DNA of 64,000 nucleotides, taken from assembly GCF_011075055.1 (NCBI RefSeq), contig NC_058144.1, forward strand, positions 17,041,807 to 17,105,806, written 5' to 3'. The first letter of the stretch is position 1, and the number at the start of each line of letters is the position of its first letter. This DNA comes from Mangifera indica (lineage: Eukaryota > Streptophyta > Magnoliopsida > Sapindales > Anacardiaceae). Position numbers and translations under genes: made by a program. Shown piece after piece: positions 56,562-64,000 of this stretch. Below the pieces are notes generated by a model. That model was not told the origin of the DNA. It made no database searches and saw only the letters and a program-made list of their open reading frames with translations.

Positions 56562-58282
56562 TGTAAGGTTTCCAAGGCACTAATTTCTAATAATATAGTA
56601 GAATTTAAAAATTTAAAAATCATACAAACTTGAAAACCCTAACTAGAATACCCGTTGTAAACATACATTCATAAACTTGCAATAACACTCATTGGGTGTT
56701 TTAAGTTTATACAAGTGTTGATAGATCTTTTAAACTTTACGTGGCAAGAGAAAGAACGTTATCCAACCCTCATAAGCTGGCACCTTGGTATTTACATAAA
56801 GCATAGGCTTTACAGAGAAAATCCAGGCAAAGAAAATGTTTGGCTCTTAACTAGATTCACTGTTCTAATAAGAGGAAATAAAGAATGAGTGAGTGGAGGT
56901 TAGGGTTTCACTTATTTTTTATAATCTTTCATAATACATGAATAATTATGCCTTATTTATATGTGCAGGTGTTTGAGCTTTATTAGAATTTCAAGCATGT
57001 AGGACATCCTTCAACACATATATGTACAGTTGACAAGTAAACATACACAGTTGGCTTTTTTTAAGCATTGTAAGGGTGGATATTCTTTTGCCAACCGTGC
57101 ACACCTTTATTTATTATTTTTTTCTTTTCATGGTGCCAGTCAAGCCATGCATTTACATGGTTGGCACCATGACCATTAAATGCACGACTAGCATATGAAG
57201 GTGCATGGTCGTGCACTTTTATCAAGGTATAATCAAACCGAGTCCTGTCAACTCATTGAACAAACCCAATCCATTTATAGTCTTTCTCTCTTTCATAAAC
57301 ACCAAGATTATTAACAAACACTGTATTCCTCTGAGTTTAATTCAACTATTATATACGTTTGACCTATAAACTCTCCATCGAATCGGTAATGTCTAGATTT
57401 GGGGTGAATCTAGACACAGACCTAGATTGGCCTTTAGCAAAACATTATGGCCACCTAGACGACAGAGTGTCAGTAGACGTCTCTTATACTTTTACAACAT
57501 CATAGTTGTATGCAATTTAATCCTTTCGTTTCTTAAGGTTGAGACATATAAATGTGTCTATCTCAGTGATTCTCGGTATGAATTGATACACATCAATGAC
57601 TAATACGGATTAGGCTACAACCTTACCCACTATGCCCATAGAATCAAGCTGTCATAGATGGTATTCAGTATTTTCATGTGAGATATCTTTCTCTATGCTC
57701 AAAAGTGAAGAATCTTTTATTGATCAACCATAGCCTCCATACCTTTATAGTTATCACAATTACGTTGACATATTAGATAACATCAAATCATACTAATTCT
57801 TGCATAAGACAATTTGACAACATCAAGTCAAAGAATCATATGCACTTGTGGTGTTTAAACGATTTGTTTCATAGACACTAGAGTAACTATCCATATGGAT
57901 ATCCTTGATGAACACTTTTACAAGTATACCCATATGTTGCGCCAAGTTGTTTACAATAATTTCGACACGTAAAAACTGTCACAACATTTGATAGGGTCAC
58001 TAAACACTATGATAATTCAATCATCATTACATATGCCTTACTTATTGTAATGTCAAGATTACGAACGTTTCTAAAATAACCACTAGATATGTATATAGGA
58101 TTCTCACGATCAATCATCTGATCCCCTTGTCACAAATCTACCATCATAAGGATATGTTATTCGTATAATTATATAAATAGACAACATATAAATTGAATAA
58201 TAAGGAGTTCTTTTTAATTATTAATATAAAATTACATCAATAAATGCCAAATTTGATTGGTTGTGAGGCACTTACCTTAACA
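56562..58282 (-). repeat. Copia C 3' LTR
   Basis: 1,721 bp: TGTTAAGG... on the minus strand at 58,282 down to ...CCTTACA at 56,562. A TATA box (TATAAATA, 56,954-56,961 minus) precedes an AAACCCTAACC leader. A block with CATGG/CGTGCAC words (57,130-57,230) is partly palindromic. Confidence 0.9.
56954..56961 (-). promoter_or_regulatory. TATA box in the copia C 3' LTR
   Basis: TATAAATA on the minus strand; the equivalent in copia B is TATAAATT at 8,369. This block is missing from the 5' LTR in this window. Confidence 0.6.
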
Positions 58283-58293
58283 ATCTCCCATTA
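58283..58293 (-). other. Copia C polypurine tract
   Basis: On the minus strand TAATGGGAGAT immediately precedes the LTR start TGTTAAGG. Confidence 0.75.
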
Positions 58294-58399
58294 CACTATA
58301 GCCAATGGTTATATATCTAATGTTGAGCTCGGCTACATGTTTATCATGCTTTTACTGTGATAAAGACTTTATCAGTGAGTTAGCTAAATTGACATTTGT

Positions 58400-58720
58400 A
58401 TCAATCCTTGTTATCTATATATCACCTCGTTATATAACCTCTTGGATTAGGTGATATCGTCTGAGTATATAATTGGACCTTTGATGAGACTATAACTCTT
58501 TTGCTTAAGAGTCACTTCATTATTGTATCAATGAAGCTCAATCGGCTCAACAATACTCAGAACCATTCCAACATCAATCATGAACTTCTTATCTATACAA
58601 CCTCTTTTGTCACTTTTGAAAAAGGCAATATACTTGAACTTAGATGTAGAATCAGCCATTGTACTTTGCTTAGAGCTTTTCCAGGTAATTATACCACCAT
58701 TCAAACAAAACACAAATGCT
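58400..58720 (-). pseudogene. Copia C RNase H remnant
   Basis: Open at 58,528-58,713: FCLNGGIITWKSSKQSTMADST, then VGMVLSIVEPIEL, the central part of copia RNase H. The rest is frame-broken. Confidence 0.75.
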
Positions 58721-59004
58721 TATTGGGATTTGTAATCATTTCAATCAGTTTGAAAACTAGTGTCACTGTAGCCTCTTATAGTGAGTTAAGATACCTCTTT
58801 ATAAACCGAGAATGCATCTTTAGTCCTTCTCAAGAACTTCAAGATGTCTTTAACAACTATCTAGTGTTTTTCACTTAGATCAAAATGACATCTGTTACAA
58901 ACGCTCAAATCGTATAAGTTATCAATCCTCGTACATAGCATGACATACAAGATTGATCTTATAACTAAGACATATGAGATCCTACTCATCCTATCTCTCT
59001 TAAA

Positions 59005-59560
59005 TTATGTGCTAAGACACATATCTTTTGAAAGATATACACTATGGGACATGGGTAGAAATCCTTTCTTGGATTCTTTCATATTGAATCTAGTCAATAT
59101 CTTGGGACATGGGACATACACTTTATCTTGGTAAATTTTAATCCCAAGAATATAAACTATTTCTTCTAAGTCTTTCATGGAGAAACACTTGGATAACCAA
59201 ACCTTTACCAATTACAAGTTCAGTATGTCATTTCCAATAATCAAAATGTTATAAACATAAAATACTAAAAATGTAATCATGCTTCGACTAACCTTTTTAT
59301 GCACACAAGGTTCATCTTCATTTTTTATGAATCCAAACTCACGAATGACTTTATCAAAATGAATATTCCAATATCTCAAAGCTTGCTTAAGTCTATAAAT
59401 AGACCTTTCCAGCTTGCATACTTTATCTGTTAGTCTGATAAAAACAAAACCATCGGGTTGCACCATATGGATGTCCTTTATAAGTTTACCATTTAGGAAA
59501 ACAGTCTTGACATCTATCTAAAAGATTTCATTGTCATTGTATACAATTATAGCAAGCATA
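59005..59560 (-). pseudogene. Copia C reverse transcriptase remnant
   Basis: Pieces 59,212-59,466 (GFVFIRLTDKVCKLERSIYRLKQ, FYVYNILIIGND) and 59,005-59,211 (WLSKCFSMKDLEEIVYILGIKIY, MKESKKGFLPMSHSV); upstream DVKTVFLNGKLIKDI. The active-site YVDD reads YVYN, so both catalytic Asp residues are lost. Confidence 0.85.
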
Positions 59561-59819
59561 ATCCTAATAGACTTAAACATAACAACCAATGGAAATGTTT
59601 CATTATAGTCGATGCCGTATTTCTAAATGAAACCAAATCTTTTTGGCTCGTGATATACTTGTGTAGACCTACCTAGCTTTTATATGTGTTGAGATTGTTT
59701 CATCTGAAATTGAGGAACTTCCTCATCATGATCAATCATCTGATGACACATTGTCATGTCCAATATCTATGGTATTTTATGGTTCAAGAACTTCATCGAG
59801 CTCTACTCTCTTCCCACTA

Positions 59820-60560
59820 ATTCTCTAGAGAATAATTATTTCTTAAGAAATATGCCTTTTCCTCCTTCGAGTGGTAGAAGTAGTATCCCTTAGTAACCTT
59901 CGGGTACTTTACAAAGATACACTTTTTGGACTTTACGCTTAGTTTGTTCTAAGTCAATTTATTGACATAAGCTTTACAATACTAAATCTTCAAGTAATTT
60001 AGATTGGGCTTTCACCCAATCCACAACTCGTATGAAGTTTTATCTACAGATTTAGATGAGATATGGTTTAGTGTAAAGACAGTAGTTTCTATGGCATAAC
60101 CCCAAAAAAACATGGTTACATCAGTAAAACTTATCATGGACCTGATATTTTCTATCAAGATTTTATTCCTTCATTCAGATACACTAATATGTTCTAGAAT
60201 GCCATGACTAGTGAGTTGAGATACTATCCTATATTCCTTTAAGAATTGTCTAAATTCAACACTCATGTATTTACCCCCTTGAACATTTCAAAGATTTTAA
60301 TTTATTTTTTAAGTTTCTTTTCTAATTCAATATTTAATTCTTTGAATTTATCAAAACATTCAAACTTATGTTTCATAAAAAAACACATAGTCATATCTAC
60401 TAAAATCATTTTGTGACAACATGTGCTTTATTTCCAACACATAGGTCAATCTCTGATTTGGCGAGCAGTCTACTCTATTGCAGTCGCTACATATCAGAAC
60501 AAATAAAAAAATCACATTCTGAATCTATAATCCTATGATGAACAAAGAGAATAGTTTATC
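59820..60560 (-). pseudogene. Copia C integrase and protease-region remnant
   Basis: Integrase C-terminal part (59,990-60,200; the KTSYELW and SFWGYA-like regions), core fragments to ~60,400 and the protease/pre-integrase block at 60,410-60,530. Heavily frameshifted; supported mainly by alignment with copia A. Confidence 0.6.
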
Positions 60561-60589
60561 TCAATGACAAACATACCTGAAGTAGAGGA

Positions 60590-61290
60590 TTTCATTGCCT
60601 TCTTCTTCTTGTTTTCTAGAAATGTCTTGCAATGTATCCTCTAGTAACTAGTTTTGCTATAATAGAAGTAGACAACCTTTCCTTTCCTCATACAACCTAT
60701 AGGTTGAGTAGCAGTATCAGGTTACTTATTCGCTTTGGCCTTGGGTTTAGCCTTAGCCTTACCTTTTCCTTTAGCTTTGACTTTTGATGCTTAGGCTTCA
60801 GCCACAAGTAGATTAGTCAAATCTACCTTTCATACTTCTTGTTCAATCAGCTTGAACATATACAACAATTCTTTATGAGTTTTCTCCTTTTTGTTTAAGT
60901 TAAAATTCATGATGAATTTAACCTATGATTTAGGGAGAGATTTCAACACTAGGTTAATGACAAGCTTATTATCCATAATAAAGCCTAAGCTCACCAATCG
61001 CTTAATATAGCCAATCATCTTGACCACATGAGGGTCAACTTATCCTCCTTCAAAGAGTTTACAATCAAACTACACACTTGACACCTCATATCATTTAACC
61101 CTTACACGAGTGGTATATAACTCTCAAAGGTGTGTAAGTATGGATAGTGCATCCATTTCCTCATGTTGTTTCTAAAGCTCAAGTGACGTGAAAGTCAACA
61201 TAAGACATTGAACTTCCAGAGAGTCATCAAGATACTTATTAAAAGTATCATTTTCCTCTTGAGTGGCATCGGGACTAAGCTTAGGGGGTA
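60590..61290 (-). pseudogene. Copia C gag remnant
   Basis: Same order as copia A gag: LMLTFTSLELQKQHEEMDA-like start, LEELLYMFKLIEQEV-like helix, Lys/Ala-rich linker, and a decayed zinc knuckle (VVYFYYSKTSY) without its first cysteines. Many stops. Confidence 0.65.
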
Positions 61291-63320
61291 ATAACCCTCA
61301 AAGATGTATAACCTCTTCTCATGACGTAGAATAATCCGAGATTTCTCTTCTAATTGGTGAAGTTACTTCCAATGAGCCTATTTTCTTTTTTGAGAATTGA
61401 TGAATAGATTAGGTTTGACATGGTGATTATATGATCTACAATTTACATATAAAAGAATCAATAATTTTATTTAAATATTCATTTTAGCTATATATTTAAT
61501 AATTAAAATGCTTTTATTATTTTCCTCAAGCCAATAGTCTTCACCATTGAACTTGGAAAGTTCAAGTGAACCTCTTAATGGACTAAGACCACATTGTATT
61601 AATTATCCCCTTCATTTTGATAAACAAGTTTGAATTAATCAAATAGGTAAATTATAAGTTAATCACCAAAAACCCATATTCTCAAGCTAGATGTTACCCT
61701 AACAAATCATGTGACTCTCGATATCAGTAGGGTGGATACTACATATCTCCTTGTATCGACAAATACATTACTTACTCATGCCTCTAACATATTTTACCTT
61801 TACTTTGGTGAACAAGCAAAGTGCATTAGTTAAGTTGGACCCAATATGATCATCACCTAATTTTCTACCTGGTAGAAGTGTACCCATCGCGTTAGTGAAC
61901 AAAGTTACAATGAATAAAGACCTAATTAGGATATCATATTGCAAGACATCAATTAAATCTTAGATTTAATATTTAAGTTGAGAGTTTTATTATTTAGTCT
62001 CATCATATTTTAGTTGCATGTTAGGTGATATTTATAAAAATAAAACCAACACATACATTCTACAATGTAAAGTAAAAACATGTCAACACACAACCATAAC
62101 TAATGTCAAACCCCATGAACTAAGAGGAGTTTGACTTGTCAACCTAGGTAAATCTTCATCTTTAAGTCTTCGTGCTTGTCCTTTCGTCTCCAATATTCAA
62201 TTATTACATGGCTTTGTTTCCTAGTTATAGAATTATAAGAAAATAAAAACAACCTATTCTAAAAGAAGAAAGATGACAAAGACAGGGTGAGCAAGACCTA
62301 TTTAGGAATTATAGTCCAAAAATAAAAAATAAAATAAAATATAAAACATTTACAAAGTTCTTTGGTTATCTGTTAGGCATCATGCATATATACATCTATA
62401 CATATACATAGCAATTAAAAATTTTAATTTTAATTATTATCATCCAAGTGTTAAATTCTTTTGGTACTTGAAGTTTTGTAAAATTACATCTAACCCTCAA
62501 AACTCAAGAAAATTTCAATTCAATCTAAATTTGACGAAATAGGACTAAATCATAATTTTTAACTTTATCGGGCGTGCAAGTATGACGTCTAGTCATGTAT
62601 CTAGAATTCACAAAAATTCTAGAATGTTACACAACTAAAGTTATGACTTGGGCATTGTTGGAAAAACCATGGTGGTTAGTACCAAGGATAGATCACGGTT
62701 GGACAGAAATTGGTCTAGTCATGTAGAGCCTTAAGAAAAAGGCATGAATGGACCAAAAATTAGTCCAACTATGCAAATCATATAATACCAAGGCACTAAG
62801 AGATAGACATGGTTGGACAAAAAATTCTCCTACCAAGACACCATGTAACAATCATAATTGGACAAAAAATTGTCTAGCTGTGCATCATGCTTTAATCTCT
62901 AGTCAAGTCTTTTTGGGTTTTCCAATGACAAAAAATCTAAAAAAACTCCCAGTTTTCAATAAGCTAATCACCAAGGCAAGGGAATACAACACTTAAACCA
63001 TATTCATTCTTATGACAAACCTTGGGTCATGCAATTAATAGGATTTGAAGGCAATTTCGTGCAACATCACGAAACCTATGTCATTCAACCAAAAATTAAA
63101 CATACATATGTCAACCAAACCCAAACAAAAATCTAAGAACCATAACTTGATAATTTAACACAGTTTATATTATACATAATACTCAACAAATCATGCAATA
63201 ACATGATTGCAAATCATCTTTACAATTTTAACAGTCTTGATTAATCTGATTACATGCAATCAACATATAAAATTAATCAAAACAATCAATATGTATAATT
63301 TTCATGAATATATGCTAAAT
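61291..63320 (-). other. Copia C leader
   Basis: Non-coding, matches the copia A leader block by block (the repeated GGTGAACAAGCAAAGTGC motif near 61,800). A short segment at 62,690-62,890 repeats the word (A/T)GGTTGGACA(A/G)AAATTG several times. The 82-codon ORF at 62,748-62,996 falls in it and is chance. Confidence 0.6.
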
Positions 63321-63336
63321 GGTGTCTCTAGTACCA
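63321..63336 (-). other. Copia C primer-binding site (mutated)
   Basis: Minus strand TGGTACTAGAGACACC, a decayed TGGTATCAGAGCC, next to the LTR end at 63,338. Confidence 0.75.
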
Positions 63337-63337
63337 C

Positions 63338-64000
63338 TGTAAGGTTTTTAGGGCATTGAAAACCAATACTGTAGCAAAATTTTAAAATTTTAAAATCATA
63401 AAAATCTGAAAACCCTGACCAAATACCTGTTTTAAACATAAATTCATGAACATACATAAACATTCTTAGGATGTTTTACATTTATATCTATGTTGATGGC
63501 TCCTTCAACCTTCATATGACAAGAGAAAGAATGTTGTCCAACCCTCATAAGGTGGTGCCTTGATATCCACACAAACCACAAACTTGACAAAGGAAATCTA
63601 GGCAAAGAGGTTACTAGGGCTCTTGATTGGATTCATTGCTCTAGAGGAGGAGAGAAAGGAAATCATAACTACCCGAATGATAGAGTGTCAACGAACATCT
63701 CATAAGTTTTTATAATATCACAGTGTTATGTAATTTAATCTTTTTGTCAACCAATATCTCTCAAAGTTAAGATATAGAAATGTGTCTATCTTAGTGATTC
63801 CTCTGCATGAACTGATACATATCAATTACTAACATGGACTAGGTTATAACCTTATCTCATTATGACCACAATTCAATCTATCATAGATCTTATTTAGTAT
63901 TCTCATGTAAGATATCTTCCCTTATGCCTAAGAGTGATGAATCTTTTATCGATCAATGAAAGCCTTCACATATCTCATGATATGGCCAATTACTACTTTT
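63338..64000 (-). repeat. Copia C 5' LTR (partial in window, with internal deletion)
   Basis: Aligns with the 3' LTR from its CCTTACA end. At about 63,655 it jumps from the equivalent of ~56,890 to ~57,447, so ~560 bp including the TATA box are absent. Copia B and the solo LTR at 51,576 retain this segment, so it is a deletion here rather than an insertion in the 3' LTR. Confidence 0.8.

Larger units (their letters stand above)
56562..64000 (-). mobile_element. Copia element C (nearly complete, degenerate; 5' LTR runs off the window)
   Basis: Minus-strand copia with 3' LTR, polypurine tract, RNase H, RT, integrase, gag, long leader, PBS and the first 660 bp of the 5' LTR. Same family as A and B. 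It lies directly in LINE sequence with its LTR end at 56,562. The 5-bp left flank is AAGAC; its partner would lie beyond 64,000. All coding regions are broken. Confidence 0.9.

Noticed and set aside
62690..62900. GGTTGGACA-type repeated word as a CRISPR-like or tandem array
   Set aside because: Spacing and sequence are irregular and it lies in a plant retroelement leader.
1..64000. tRNA, rRNA, CRISPR array or bacterial operon
   Set aside because: None was seen on reading both strands; the only tRNA-related strings are retroelement primer-binding sites.

Overview
This window is plant nuclear DNA, most likely from a eudicot. It is AT-rich and crowded with decayed Ty1/copia and Ty3/gypsy LTR retrotransposons, with a LINE remnant, a TRIM, hAT-type miniature elements and foldback elements. 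Two genes look intact, both on the minus strand with ordinary GT-AG introns: a linker histone H1 (27,329-28,311, two exons) and the meiotic crossover gene ZIP4/SPO22 (36,670-40,237, five exons, 936 codons). I see no bacterial-type features, tRNA, rRNA or CRISPR array, and no new multi-gene system. The interest lies mainly in how insertions are nested and in what they left around the two genes.

Layout. 1-4,000: minus-strand copia A, cut by the window start (integrase, protease-like region, gag, long leader, PBS, truncated 5' LTR). 4,202-6,936: plus-strand gypsy LTR standing alone. 6,937-14,375: plus-strand copia B of the same family as A, with a 585-bp TRIM (7,412-7,996, TSD TTGAT) inside its 5' LTR. 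14,376-17,870: gypsy LTRs and a gypsy pol tail. 17,880-23,380: copia G (RT and RNase H plus LTR-like tail) split by a complete gypsy solo LTR at 20,964-23,198 (TSD TTCTC). 24,026-26,413: two related foldback elements, the first carrying a 600-bp hAT-like MITE.

26,414-31,170: the H1 gene with spacers, small MITEs and a 728-bp hAT-like element (TSD ACTCTTCA). 31,682-34,752: a broken plus-strand ORF resembling plant mobile-element proteins, followed by a PPT and an LTR that contains a ~152-bp tandem repeat. 34,753-36,150: another LTR-like sequence and a palindromic CTCGAG-rich element. 36,670-40,237: ZIP4. 40,546-47,130: gypsy LTR debris and gypsy D (gag to integrase). 47,190-55,640: gypsy E, interrupted by a reverse-oriented gypsy (I) and by a 1.8-kb copia-type solo LTR. 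55,640-56,561: a minus-strand LINE remnant into which copia C (56,562 to the window end, minus) inserted.

The two genes have no functional link visible in the sequence; both act on chromosomes (chromatin compaction and meiotic crossover formation). All retroelement coding regions carry stops, frameshifts or altered catalytic residues, so none looks autonomous. Element boundaries marked as approximate were judged by eye.
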